Origin: Clostridium sp. CS001 | GTDB taxonomy: Bacteria; Bacillota; Clostridia; Clostridiales; Clostridiaceae | Reading direction: 5' to 3' | NCBI RefSeq assembly: GCF_020443565.1 | Contig: NZ_JAIZZN010000009.1 | Span: 1-64,000, forward strand | DNA length: 64,000 nt | Part shown: in pieces, positions 37,365 to 46,144 of the stretch | Layout: every line of letters starts with the position of its first letter | Numbering within the stretch: position 1 is the stretch's first letter | Notes under the pieces: model-generated | What the model was told of the DNA's origin: nothing | Database searches by the model: none | What the model saw: the letters and a program-made list of their open reading frames with translations, nothing else | Translations under genes and position numbers: made by a program

Positions 37365-38261
37365 TTAGATAACCAGAAGTGCAACCCCAGCTATGGTTAT
37401 AGCTGCTCCTAGTATCTCTTTTGCAGTTACCTTTTCTTTAAATACAATTATAGAAATTGGAATGATTAAAATACGTGAAATTGAAGAAATCGTTGAGGAT
37501 ACTCCCGTAGAAATATATTGGACAGATAATAAGGATAAAGATACCCCTATAAATGGTCCCAAAAATGCCCCTACTGTAATGTATTTAATAGCTTTAAAAT
37601 CTTTTAATGCTAGAGCTAAATTGCTCCAATTTTTCCTTAAAGTAATTATTATTATAAAACCAACTGTAGCTGCTATAATTCGAATTTGAGTGGCCGCGAA
37701 GGCATTATAATCCCCCATTCCTAGCTTACTAAAAACCGTACCTACAGATTGTCCTATAGCACCTATAAATGCATAAGTGATTCCCTTTATAGGATGAGAT
37801 AACTTAACCTTTTTCTCCTTGGATCCTTTTACCAATATAACCAGACTGATACCACCCATAGTTACAAACATACCTAGTAAATCTAAAGCAGTAAGTTTTT
37901 CACCCAAAACAAAGAATCCAACTAATGCCGTTATAGGCGGAACCACAGCCATTATTAATAGGGCTATTCGTGAACCTATTAGTACATAGGCTTCAAATAA
38001 AAATAAGTCTCCTAAAACAAATCCTATAACTCCAGAAATACTTAACCACATCCATGTGGAGCCTGATGCGTCTAGTGGTAAAAACATACCTCTCGTAAAG
38101 AAGGTGAATATCCCTATTAGTAAAAATGCTATAATAAGTCTTATAAAATTTACTGATAGTGATCCTACTCTTTTCCCAGCTGCTTCAAATGCAATAGGGG
38201 TTAGTGTCCAACAGATAGCGGTAATTAGTGCCGCTACTTGTCCTATATTTAAGTCAATCAT
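37365..38261 (-). CDS. EamA/DMT-family transporter
   Basis: 298 residues, ten predicted membrane helices in two repeated halves of five, the layout of the drug/metabolite transporter superfamily (EamA repeats). The first helix reads VAALITAICWTLTPIAFEAAG and the second half repeats ITYAFIGAIGQSVGTVFSKLGM. Substrate unknown. GGAGG precedes ATG. It is transcribed divergently from the hemerythrin gene. Confidence 0.88.
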   Translation of the reverse strand: MIDLNIGQVAALITAICWTLTPIAFEAAGKRVGSLSVNFIRLIIAFLLIGIFTFFTRGMFLPLDASGSTWMWLSISGVIGFVLGDLFLFEAYVLIGSRIALLIMAVVPPITALVGFFVLGEKLTALDLLGMFVTMGGISLVILVKGSKEKKVKLSHPIKGITYAFIGAIGQSVGTVFSKLGMGDYNAFAATQIRIIAATVGFIIIITLRKNWSNLALALKDFKAIKYITVGAFLGPFIGVSLSLLSVQYISTGVSSTISSISRILIIPISIIVFKEKVTAKEILGAAITIAGVALLVI

Positions 38262-38555
38262 ATATAGCCTCCCAAGCCGTTATTTTAGTCTAAGCATTAG
38301 AATTATTCTTATACCTCCATATGTATTGTTTATAACTTTATTTGCTATAAAATATGTTAAATTCATGAGCTATAATTTAAGAATATCATATTTTATTTTA
38401 AACTTCACTATATTTCTTTCGATATACGAAATATATTTTCTTAGTACTAAAAGCGAGCACCGCTCTACCTCTGTCATAAAGTTTTTGAGGTCTTAAAATA
38501 TAGGTTTTTCATTTTTTTATTTACTTACATAAATTTATATGGTATATTATTAATT

Positions 38556-38574
38556 AATAATGATTATCATTTAT
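38556..38574. promoter_or_regulatory. Fur-box-like palindrome
   Basis: The 19 bases AATAATGATTATCATTTAT contain a perfect 13-base palindrome AATGATTATCATT and match the classic Fur consensus at about 15 of 19 positions. It lies in the 470-base gap between the divergent EamA and hemerythrin genes, about 160 bases before the latter, and could place either under iron control. TATGTATACAA occurs twice in the same gap (38579-38589 and 38698-38708), a possible second operator pair. The gap holds no other ORF. Confidence 0.5.
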
Positions 38575-38731
38575 TTTTATGTATACAAAGTTATGATTTT
38601 GATTAAGATAGTTATTATACCAAAAGTAATTTATGAATAAAAAAACCTTATTTCATAAATTAAAAATTTACAAGAACCATATTAATTAACAATTGATATG
38701 TATACAATACAACTATGAGGAGTGATCTATT

Positions 38732-39298
38732 ATGAACGCAATAGAATTAATGGTTGAAGAACATAAACTTATAAAAAGAATGCTAGCCGTAGTGCGAAGT
38801 CTTTCTATTAAGGTGCTAAACAATGAAAATGTAGATTATAATGATTTTAATAAAATTGTAGATTTTATACGTAACTATGCTGATAAACATCATCATAGCA
38901 AGGAAGAACTTATTCTTTTTAAAACAATGAGTGATGTTTTAGGAGAGCGAATAGCTAAAGGACCAATTATGGGAATGCTTACTGAACATGATTTAGGCAG
39001 ACTTTTTATAGGAAACCTAGAAGCAGCCTTAAATAAGTTCCAAGCTGGCGATGATGATTCTAGAGTAGATATAATTGCCAATGCTATTGGTTACGCTGAC
39101 CTTCTAAATAGACACATTGACAAAGAGAACACTGCCATTTATACCTTTGCACAAAGAAGTTTAAGTAAAGATCAACTAGCGGAAATAGATCTACAATGCA
39201 ATAACGTAGAAATTGAAGCAACAAAAGCTAATCTTCAAGATAAATATGTGAAGTTACTAAGAGAATTAGAGATAATCTATGTAGATTCTTGTAAATAA
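38732..39298 (+). CDS. Hemerythrin-like domain protein
   Basis: 188 residues, all-helical, with His and acidic ligands spaced as in hemerythrin-domain proteins: MVEEHKLIKRML (first His), YADKHHHSKEELILF (HxxxE), MLTEHDLGRLF and LNRHIDKENTAIYTFA. The domain holds a non-heme di-iron site that binds O2 or senses or repairs oxidative damage. GAGGAG precedes ATG. A Fur-box-like site upstream fits an iron protein. Confidence 0.9.
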   Translation: MNAIELMVEEHKLIKRMLAVVRSLSIKVLNNENVDYNDFNKIVDFIRNYADKHHHSKEELILFKTMSDVLGERIAKGPIMGMLTEHDLGRLFIGNLEAALNKFQAGDDDSRVDIIANAIGYADLLNRHIDKENTAIYTFAQRSLSKDQLAEIDLQCNNVEIEATKANLQDKYVKLLRELEIIYVDSCK

Positions 39299-39305
39299 TT
39301 TTTAA

Positions 39306-39342
39306 TAAGTAAGTGAAGGTAGTACTACTTCCCTATTTACTT
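39306..39342 (+). terminator. Imperfect hairpin after hemerythrin gene
   Basis: AAGTAA..TGAAGGTAGT pairs imperfectly with ACTACTTC..ATTTACTT; a weak terminator candidate. Confidence 0.4.
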
Positions 39343-39475
39343 CTAATATAAGCTAAGTTTTGTATCATAGTAAATTTAATGCTATAATTAATATATTGTC
39401 ATTGAGTATCTAAATAATAAGTAAAAGATACCTCAATCAATGACTAAATAAAAAATGTAAGGTGAGAAGATTAAA

Positions 39476-39889
39476 ATGAGAAATGCAAAATTAGAAAGAG
39501 CAATAATTAAAATAGATAATGAGATTGCGGCTATGAACATAGCTAAGAAATACTTATCAAACTTAGAAGAAATTAATTCTGTGCGAGATACCTTAAACAA
39601 GAAAAGACAAATACTAGCAGATGAATTATATACTGATGATAAAAAATGCTATGAGCTATGTTGTGAAGTTATAGACGAAATGCTAGATACGCCACTTGCA
39701 CAAGATGAGCAGTTAGAATTACTTGAAATAATAAAGGACCGATTTGGACGTCAAGCACCAAATGTAAGCAAGAAAAGCAGTGGCCTTAATGCTTGGTTAA
39801 AACAACTAGCCATAGAATACAATTGGGTAAAAGACGAAGAATCCGATTGGGACTTACTGGTTATAACTGGATTTGGGCTATATGAATAA
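39476..39889 (+). CDS. Hypothetical helical protein (137 aa)
   Basis: 137 residues beginning MRNAKLERAIIKIDNEIAAMNIAKKYL; the first 60 residues are strongly heptad-like, so a coiled coil is likely, and the C-terminus WVKDEESDWDLLVITGFGLYE is acidic. AAGGTGAG precedes ATG and a bidirectional terminator follows. No family recognised. Confidence 0.65.
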   Translation: MRNAKLERAIIKIDNEIAAMNIAKKYLSNLEEINSVRDTLNKKRQILADELYTDDKKCYELCCEVIDEMLDTPLAQDEQLELLEIIKDRFGRQAPNVSKKSSGLNAWLKQLAIEYNWVKDEESDWDLLVITGFGLYE

Positions 39890-39945
39890 GCTTCGACTTT
39901 TGAAATTTTGATTTAATCATATCCTGCAAAGTGCAATATTAATAA

Positions 39946-39986
39946 TTAAAAACCATGTTGAATTTAGCATTCAACATGGTTTTTAA
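39946..39986. terminator. Bidirectional terminator
   Basis: AAAAACCATGTTGAAT, loop TTAG, CATTCAACATGGTTTTT lies between convergent genes. Confidence 0.9.
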
Positions 39987-39998
39987 TTTACTTAAAGA

Positions 39999-41270
39999 TT
40001 AGTTAACCCACACAGTAGTACCATTAGTAATATTATCGTATATCCATTTACTGTCATTCTCTGATAATCTTATACATCCAGCAGAAGCTCTTTTCCCTAT
40101 GGTATTGTCTTTTACGGTTTTATTCTCATTCATAACTACAGAATGAAATAAATAAGCCCCATTAAACTGCACCCAATTCTTAGCGCCACTACTACCTTTA
40201 AAGAACCAAGTTCCTCTAGTTTGGATAGTAAACGTACCCCTAGCTGTAGGTGATACATTTTTTCCTGTTGCGCAACTCATAGTTTTTGTGAGTTTGTATT
40301 TTTCTTTAGTTCCCTCAAATACATTAACTGTTTGACGACTAATATCTACCCATAAAAAGTACTTAGAAGAACTACTAAACTTCTTTAAATTTATATATCC
40401 CTCTGCCTCTTTCTTAGTCAATTTACTTGTATTCGTTACTGGATCTTTAGATATTATTAATGCAGTTGCACTAATCCATCCACAGGTTCCTTCTTTACTT
40501 CTTATATAATACCATTGATAGCTTTTATCCCTTATAACTTCAACTTTACTACCTTTTTTAATCATACCTAATTTTTTAGACTTTAATGACATATCATTAT
40601 AAAAATATGAATCCCAGTTTAATTCTGCCGTTACAATTGATGGCTTTACAAGATAGTTATAATCTAACATTACATTTACAGTTAAATTTATTTTAGAATC
40701 ATATCCTTCTACAGTTCCTTTAAAATTATATGTACCTACTTTCGTGGTATCTATAGCTATAGAATCCCATACAACATCTCTATCATTTTTCTCCCCATTA
40801 CTTAAATCCACAGTTACCTTTTTCTGAAATGTGAATGCTTGTCCCTGTTTTATAGATAAATTTATATTATTTGCATTTACTATATATACAGGATTTTCTA
40901 TTATAAACTTAAAACTAACAGGTTGCTTTAAGTCTACATATTCAGGATTCTGCACTTTATCAGTTATTTCTAGTATATAAGTTCTTCCGACTTCATATCC
41001 CTCACTTGGTGGTTTTAACAAAAGTACTTTACTTTCCTTATCTAATTCTAAAGTTACATCAACCTTTTGCTCCTTGTCATCTAATATATAGACATTATCC
41101 GCATTTACTTCATCAAGTAAAGTAGCTTCATTAAAGTTTATACTCCATATTTTATCCTTACTAACTGTTTGTATGATTTCACCTTCAATACCAAAAGCCT
41201 TAACTGGCATCAAAAATATTAAAGTTATAGCAATTAATAAAACCAAATTTTTAATTTTATGTGTTTTCAT
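39999..41270 (-). CDS. Secreted L,D-transpeptidase with Ig-like and SH3 domains
   Basis: 423 residues: signal peptide (MKTHKIKNLVLLIAITLIFLMPVKAFG), an Ig-like SWM/Big_5 domain (about 30-130), a second beta domain, an SH3-like module (MIKKGSKVEVIRDKSYQWYYIRSKEGTCGWI), and the YkuD catalytic domain from residue 300: FTIQTRG, YLFHSVVMN and the active-site motif SAGCIRLSE. Cross-links or modifies peptidoglycan stem peptides outside the cell. ATG 41270, just after GGGGGGTG, is preferred to one 16 codons earlier. Confidence 0.92.
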   Translation of the reverse strand: MKTHKIKNLVLLIAITLIFLMPVKAFGIEGEIIQTVSKDKIWSINFNEATLLDEVNADNVYILDDKEQKVDVTLELDKESKVLLLKPPSEGYEVGRTYILEITDKVQNPEYVDLKQPVSFKFIIENPVYIVNANNINLSIKQGQAFTFQKKVTVDLSNGEKNDRDVVWDSIAIDTTKVGTYNFKGTVEGYDSKINLTVNVMLDYNYLVKPSIVTAELNWDSYFYNDMSLKSKKLGMIKKGSKVEVIRDKSYQWYYIRSKEGTCGWISATALIISKDPVTNTSKLTKKEAEGYINLKKFSSSSKYFLWVDISRQTVNVFEGTKEKYKLTKTMSCATGKNVSPTARGTFTIQTRGTWFFKGSSGAKNWVQFNGAYLFHSVVMNENKTVKDNTIGKRASAGCIRLSENDSKWIYDNITNGTTVWVN

Positions 41271-41418
41271 GTCCCACACCCCCCTAGGCATTATACTAAA
41301 CTTCAAATGGTAAATCAATGAAATATTCTTAAATAAACATCAACCTTATATACTATGTTTACTTTTATACTTTTATACTTTTATAAATTATTTATTATTC
41401 TAACTTCTTATCCTTATA

Positions 41419-41466
41419 AAAACAACAAAAAGCTACCCATTAAATAAGTAGCTTTTTGTTGTTTTT
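41419..41466 (-). terminator. Terminator after the 37-aa ORF
   Basis: AAAACAACAAAAAGCTAC pairs with GTAGCTTTTTGTTGTTTT around an 11-nt loop. Confidence 0.85.
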
Positions 41467-41505
41467 TATAAAATTTATTTAAAGGTGATACACAGTATAC
41501 TAGCT

Positions 41506-41619
41506 TTACTTACCTACTTCTGGAACTGGTTTTACATCTTTATTTTTCATTTTCTTATTATTATCACCTTTAGGTTGAACTTGTGGTTGTGATGGTCTGC
41601 TCATTCCTTTCTTGGCCAT
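41506..41619 (-). CDS. Small basic hydrophilic protein (37 aa)
   Basis: A 37-codon ORF, MAKKGMSRPSQPQVQPKG to KPVPEVGK, rich in Lys, Pro, Gln and Asn. A good ribosome site (GGAGGAAAATC) precedes ATG and a strong terminator follows. In composition it resembles the 45-aa ORF at 2458. Function unknown. Confidence 0.6.
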   Translation of the reverse strand: MAKKGMSRPSQPQVQPKGDNNKKMKNKDVKPVPEVGK

Positions 41620-41716
41620 GATTTTCCTCCTTCATTTACTATCTAATTATATTTTCTAATTAGTATTTAGTTACACCTATTATCTTTTACATATTATTGT
41701 TATTTAATACACTAGC

Positions 41717-41768
41717 GCCACCCACGTGACAAGTGGCATATGAATATGCCACTTGTCACGTGGGTGGC
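41717..41768. repeat. 52-bp near-perfect palindromic repeat
   Basis: Two perfect 25-base arms (41717-41741 and 41744-41768) separated by GA, starting GCCACCCACGTGACAAGTGG. Much more GC-rich than its surroundings. A single-arm relative lies at 13059-13083. It resembles dispersed hairpin repeats (REP/BIME-like) and lacks a T-run, so it is unlikely to be a simple terminator. Confidence 0.8.
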
Positions 41769-41859
41769 ACTAATATATCATTAAAATACTTTGATAATTT
41801 CTTAACTAGGCATTATACTATAATTATAATATTTTTATAAAAAGAAAGGTGGCATAAAC

Positions 41860-42105
41860 ATGGCTAAAGGTTTTATATTAGATAAAAATAATGCTGGTGA
41901 ATATTTTGTGTCTTTTAAACGCGATAATGAGGATTTAGATTTACGAATTCGTGGTGAATATCCTTCAACTAATATTACCCATGAAGAAGTAACTGCAATC
42001 TTAAAGAAACATGGTCTTTCCGCAGCTACTAGCACAATTGATAAAGAACAGGTTTTAGCTGCCGTTACAGAGCTGAATTCTGTTGCGGGAATTTATAATA
42101 AATAA
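41860..42105 (+). CDS. Small hypothetical protein (81 aa)
   Basis: 81 residues, MAKGFILDKNNAGEYFVSFKRD at the start and a helical VTAILKKHGLSAATSTIDKEQVLAAVTELNSVAGIYNK end. AAGAAAGGTG precedes ATG. The N-terminal part looks like one strand pair of a DUF1508-type (YegP) module, but the match is not convincing. Function unknown. Confidence 0.6.
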   Translation: MAKGFILDKNNAGEYFVSFKRDNEDLDLRIRGEYPSTNITHEEVTAILKKHGLSAATSTIDKEQVLAAVTELNSVAGIYNK

Positions 42106-42230
42106 TATAGTAAAAGAATTATAATTCAATTAGAACTAAAAAATAATACTTAGCATTACAAATATGAAGTATTAAAATTCCCCTATTTGTAAAACATAAT
42201 AACATGTTATTAAAAAGGAGGTCTTTTAAT

Positions 42231-42410
42231 ATGCGTGAAGGATTAATTCCAACTTTATTAGGAACAGTTGTTACTGCTACTGGTGCATCATTTTCAAGAA
42301 ATAACATGAGTAAGAAGAACAAAATCCCTATGCTTGAAGCTGCTGTTGTTGGCTTTGGGCTGGCTCACATTGTACTTGGGGCCATTGATTTGATGGAGCA
42401 TAGAAGATAA
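42231..42410 (+). CDS. Small hypothetical membrane protein (59 aa)
   Basis: 59 residues from ATG 42231, which follows AAGGAGG at standard spacing. Two hydrophobic segments (LIPTLLGTVVTATGA and AAVVGFGLAHIVLGAIDLM) flank a basic NNMSKKNKI turn, so it is a small two-helix membrane hairpin. Terminator behind it. Function unknown. Confidence 0.65.
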   Translation: MREGLIPTLLGTVVTATGASFSRNNMSKKNKIPMLEAAVVGFGLAHIVLGAIDLMEHRR

Positions 42411-42452
42411 CTTGTACTCTAATATTACTTCATTGTATTTACTTTAAATTCT

Positions 42453-42494
42453 AAGAGAACTGATTAGAAAGTAAGATTTCTAATCAGTTCTTTT
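42453..42494 (+). terminator. Terminator after the 59-aa membrane protein
   Basis: AGAACTGATTAGAAA, a short loop and TTTCTAATCAGTTCTTTTT. Confidence 0.85.
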
Positions 42495-42672
42495 TAGTAA
42501 TAAGTTATATTAAAATGCATATTACCTTAACCTTTTTCTTTAACAATATTATAATAATATGTTATAATATCCTTAACATAATATTTCGAATACAGAAATA
42601 TTAGTATAGCGAAATGAATATTAAATATCTTTTTTTGTTATGAAATTATTAAAATATCGAGGGGGTCTTTAT

Positions 42673-43827
42673 ATGTTTTTAATTAAAAATGCCAACATAC
42701 ACAGTATGGCAGATAAAAACTTTCAAAATGGAATGATATTAATTGATAATGGTAAAATAATTGCCATTGGAGATGTTGTTGATGCGCCAAGTGACGTAGA
42801 AATAATTGATGCTAAAGGTAAGTTTGTTATGCCTGGAATGATTGATGCTCACTGCCATCTTGGTATGTGGGAAGATGGAATGGGTTTTGAAGGTGCTGAT
42901 GGAAATGAAGCTGTCGACCCTGTTACTCCAGAGCTTCGAGCAATAGATGCCATTAATCCGAAAGATATATGTTTTAAAGATGCAGTGGAAGCTGGAATAA
43001 CAACTGTTGCAACTGGTCCTGGTAGTGCTAATGTCATTGGCGGACAATTTGCAGTTATTAAAACCTATGGAGATAGAATTGATGATATGATTATAAATGA
43101 TTGTCTTGCAATGAAGGTCGCTTTTGGTGAAAATCCTAAAAGAGTTTATAATGCTCAGAAGAAATCACCAAGCACAAGAATGGCCACTGCTGCAATACTA
43201 AGAGAAAATCTTATTAAAGCAAAGATGTATATTGAAAAACAAAATAGAGCTATAGAACATCCTGACAAAGCACCTGAATTTAACATGAAAATGGAGGCAA
43301 TGGCAAAGGTTATTAGAAAAGAAATCCCTCTAAAAGCCCATGCCCATAGAGCTGATGATATCCTTACTGCTCTTCGAATTGCAAAAGAATTCCATGTGGA
43401 TATAACCCTTGAGCATTGTACAGAAGGTCATTTAATTATAGATTATTTGAAAGAAGGCATTCAAAAGGGTATAGTAGTTGGTCCAACCTTATCAAATAGA
43501 TCAAAAGTGGAACTTCAAAATTTAACTTTTGAAACTCCGGGAATCCTTTCTAAAGCAGGAATAAAAGTAGCTATAATGACAGACCACCCCGTTATTCCTC
43601 TTCAATACCTTCCAATATGTGCTGGTATAGCTGCAAGAGAAGGTATGGATGAAAATGAAGCTCTTAAAGCAATAACTATAAATGCTGCTGAAATACTTGG
43701 TATAGCAGATAGACTCGGAAGTCTCGAAGTTGGAAAAGATGCAGATATTGTCATGTATAGTGGACATCCCTTTGATTTAAAAAGTAAAGTAGAGTTTGTA
43801 ATGGTTAATGGTTTAGTTGTAAAATAA
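42673..43827 (+). CDS. Amidohydrolase, imidazolonepropionase-like
   Basis: 384 residues of the metal-dependent amidohydrolase superfamily: VMPGMIDAHCHLG (HxH metal ligands, about residue 55), KAHAHRADDI and DITLEHCTEGH (later His ligands), KVAIMTDHPVIP (catalytic Asp) and the C-terminal GSLEVGKDADIVMYSGHP shell domain. Substrate unknown; the GMWEDGMGFEG insert follows the subgroup seen in many Firmicutes. Start is ATG 42673 after GAGGGGG, eleven codons into the longer frame. Confidence 0.88.
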   Translation: MFLIKNANIHSMADKNFQNGMILIDNGKIIAIGDVVDAPSDVEIIDAKGKFVMPGMIDAHCHLGMWEDGMGFEGADGNEAVDPVTPELRAIDAINPKDICFKDAVEAGITTVATGPGSANVIGGQFAVIKTYGDRIDDMIINDCLAMKVAFGENPKRVYNAQKKSPSTRMATAAILRENLIKAKMYIEKQNRAIEHPDKAPEFNMKMEAMAKVIRKEIPLKAHAHRADDILTALRIAKEFHVDITLEHCTEGHLIIDYLKEGIQKGIVVGPTLSNRSKVELQNLTFETPGILSKAGIKVAIMTDHPVIPLQYLPICAGIAAREGMDENEALKAITINAAEILGIADRLGSLEVGKDADIVMYSGHPFDLKSKVEFVMVNGLVVK

Positions 43828-43833
43828 TAAGAA

Positions 43834-43873
43834 AAGGCTGTTAACATAATTTGTTTATGTTAACAGCCTCATT
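43834..43873. terminator. Bidirectional terminator
   Basis: AGGCTGTTAACATAA, loop TTTG, TTATGTTAACAGCCT lies between convergent genes. Confidence 0.85.
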
Positions 43874-43900
43874 ATTTTATAGGGGGACTATAAAGTAATC

Positions 43901-45337
43901 TTACATCTTAACGTCAATTTTTGCTTCTACCTTTTTTGCTGCAACTAGGAAAATTATCATTGCTACGATTGCACCTATAATTCCTATTGGATATGAAATT
44001 GCTTGAGAAAGCTTAAAACCCTCTGGTGCAATTAAAATGTAGGAAGTACATACCGCTGTCATAAATGTAGCCGGAATTGTTGCAATCCAATGCTTTCTAC
44101 CTATATTAACTAAGTACATTCCTGCTGTCCATAATATTATAGTTGCTAAAGTTTGGTTTGACCATCCAAAGTATCTCCATATTATATTGAAATCTATTTT
44201 AGTTAATATGAATCCTACTACAAATAGAGGTATGCTAATTATAAATCTATTTTTTATAGGTCCTTGATTAAATTTAAATGCATCAGCTATAGTTAATCTT
44301 GCGCTTCTAAATGCTGTATCACCAGAAGTTATAGGACAAGCCACGACTCCAAGTATAGCTAAAACTCCACCAACTTTTCCAAGTAAACTAATTGAAACTT
44401 CATTTACTACCCATGCTGCTGTATGACCTTTTATTGCCATAGTAGCATTTAATTGTTCTACACCACCAAAGAAGCTCATTGCTGCTGCTGCCCAAATTAA
44501 TGCAACTACACCTTCTGCTATCATTGAACCGTAGAATATTTTTTTACCTTGTTTTTCACTAGTTATACATCTTGCCATTAGAGGTGATTGAGTTGCATGG
44601 AATCCTGAAATAGCTCCACATGCAATAGTTATAAATAGCATAGGGAATATTGGATTTTTCCCTGGGTTTGAATGCATATTTATTAAATTTGAAGGTACTA
44701 TTTCTGGAATTGGGAAACCTCCAAAAATCAATGCGCCACCAACACCAATTGCCATAATCAATAAACAAATTCCAAAGATAGGGTATATCTTTCCGATAAG
44801 TTTATCTATTGGAACCATTGTTGCAATTATATAATATGCAAATATGATATAAATTAATAATTGTAAGTTCATTCCTGTTAAACCTTTTAAGATACTTGCT
44901 GGTCCACTTACAAACACAACTCCTACAAGTACTAAAAGTATTACTGAGAACACTCTCATAAAGTTTTGAAAGCCTTTTCCAAGATACTTTCCTACAACTT
45001 CAGGTATACTTGCTCCATCATGTCTTACAGATAACATTCCTGAAAAATAATCATGAACTCCACCTGCAAAGATACATCCAAAAACAATCCACAAGAACGC
45101 TGACGGACCCCACATTGCACCTGCAATTGCCCCGAATATAGGACCAAGTCCTGCTATGTTAAGAAATTGAATTAAGAAAATCTTCCAACCAGGCATCTTA
45201 ACAAAATCTACACCATCTTCTAGTCTCACTGCTGGAGTTTGAATCTTTTCATCTGCCCCAAAGATTTTTTCTACGATTGTACCATAAATAAAATAACCTA
45301 CAACAAGGGCAATAATTGCTAAAATAAAGGATATCAT
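43901..45337 (-). CDS. cstA: Carbon starvation protein A family transporter
   Basis: 478 residues with about 14 membrane helices. Family segments include VEKIFGADEKIQTPAVRLEDGVDFV near the N-terminus, LNIAGLGPIFGAIAGAMWGPSAFLWIVFGCIFAGGVHDYFSG and HATQSPLMARCITSE. CstA/BtsT proteins import pyruvate or peptides under carbon limitation. It lies just downstream of a LytS-LytT two-component pair, as btsT is linked to btsSR in E. coli, so pyruvate uptake is the leading idea. AGGAGG precedes ATG. Confidence 0.93.
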   Translation of the reverse strand: MISFILAIIALVVGYFIYGTIVEKIFGADEKIQTPAVRLEDGVDFVKMPGWKIFLIQFLNIAGLGPIFGAIAGAMWGPSAFLWIVFGCIFAGGVHDYFSGMLSVRHDGASIPEVVGKYLGKGFQNFMRVFSVILLVLVGVVFVSGPASILKGLTGMNLQLLIYIIFAYYIIATMVPIDKLIGKIYPIFGICLLIMAIGVGGALIFGGFPIPEIVPSNLINMHSNPGKNPIFPMLFITIACGAISGFHATQSPLMARCITSEKQGKKIFYGSMIAEGVVALIWAAAAMSFFGGVEQLNATMAIKGHTAAWVVNEVSISLLGKVGGVLAILGVVACPITSGDTAFRSARLTIADAFKFNQGPIKNRFIISIPLFVVGFILTKIDFNIIWRYFGWSNQTLATIILWTAGMYLVNIGRKHWIATIPATFMTAVCTSYILIAPEGFKLSQAISYPIGIIGAIVAMIIFLVAAKKVEAKIDVKM

Positions 45338-45417
45338 TTTAACCCCTCCTAATTAATTGTTAACACAATTGTAATATACTTTTAAGATTTGAATACGCTT
45401 TCATACATGAGAAAACA

Positions 45418-45440
45418 AAAAAAGCACATCAAGTGCTTTT
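45418..45440 (-). terminator. Terminator between lytT and cstA
   Basis: AAAAGCACTTGATGTGCTTTTTTTG on the minus strand: a GCAC..GTGC stem with T-run, overlapping the end of the regulator gene; cstA therefore probably has its own promoter. Confidence 0.7.
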
Positions 45441-46140
45441 ATATGCCCATAATTTGTTTAAACTCAACAATATTACTTCTACTAACTGGTATATCTATTT
45501 CTTCACCTTGTAGCTTTAACATAAATGTATTGTTAAACCATGGAATTATCTCAATAATTCTATCAGTATTTATAATATATGATCTATGGCTTCTAAAAAA
45601 AGATTCCTTAGGTAGCTTTTTATAAAAGTCTGAAATGCTACAATTTATAGTGTACTGCACCCCTTTAATATAGATTAATGTTTCTCGTTCTTTTGCTTCA
45701 CAATAAGAAATATCAATTATGCGCCTTACTATCATCTTATTATCTTTCCAAAGTGTAATTTTACTATTTACACTTTTTTTATCAATAGGCTTTTCAATGT
45801 TTTTTAATGTGCTAACTATACGTTCTTCTGAATATGGCTTTAATATATAGTCATAAGCCTGAAGCTCAAAGGCATCTACTGCATAATCTTTATGAGCTGT
45901 AATAAAAATAATAAGTGATTTTTTAGGGAAGTGATTAATAATTTTACCTAACGCCATTCCATCTAACTTAGGCATATTAATGTCTAAAAAAATAATGTCT
46001 GGCTTATTTTCTTCAATGTATTCTAGTGCTTTAATAGAATCATCAAATTCCTCCATTATCTTTATATTACTAAAGTTTTTTATAAAATACTTCAATTCTT
46101 CTCTTGAAGGATATTCATCATCAACGATAATACAGTTCAC
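45439..46140 (-). CDS. LytTR-family response regulator
   Basis: 233 residues: receiver domain (IIVDDEYPSREEL, phospho-acceptor Asp in IIFLDINMPKLDG, Lys in YDYILKPYSEER) and a C-terminal LytTR DNA-binding domain (ISYCEAKERETLIYIKG, ESFFRSHRSYIINTDRI, IDIPVSRSNI). Start is GTG 46140, after GGGAG. Partner of the sensor kinase encoded four bases upstream. Likely activates cstA, whose promoter lies just beyond. Confidence 0.93.
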   Translation of the reverse strand: MNCIIVDDEYPSREELKYFIKNFSNIKIMEEFDDSIKALEYIEENKPDIIFLDINMPKLDGMALGKIINHFPKKSLIIFITAHKDYAVDAFELQAYDYILKPYSEERIVSTLKNIEKPIDKKSVNSKITLWKDNKMIVRRIIDISYCEAKERETLIYIKGVQYTINCSISDFYKKLPKESFFRSHRSYIINTDRIIEIIPWFNNTFMLKLQGEEIDIPVSRSNIVEFKQIMGI

Positions 46141-46144
46141 ATTA

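Noticed and set aside
42739-43047. Open frame on the minus strand inside the amidohydrolase gene
   Set aside because: Antisense to a protein with full amidohydrolase motifs; Cys/Ser-rich composition is typical of antisense translation.
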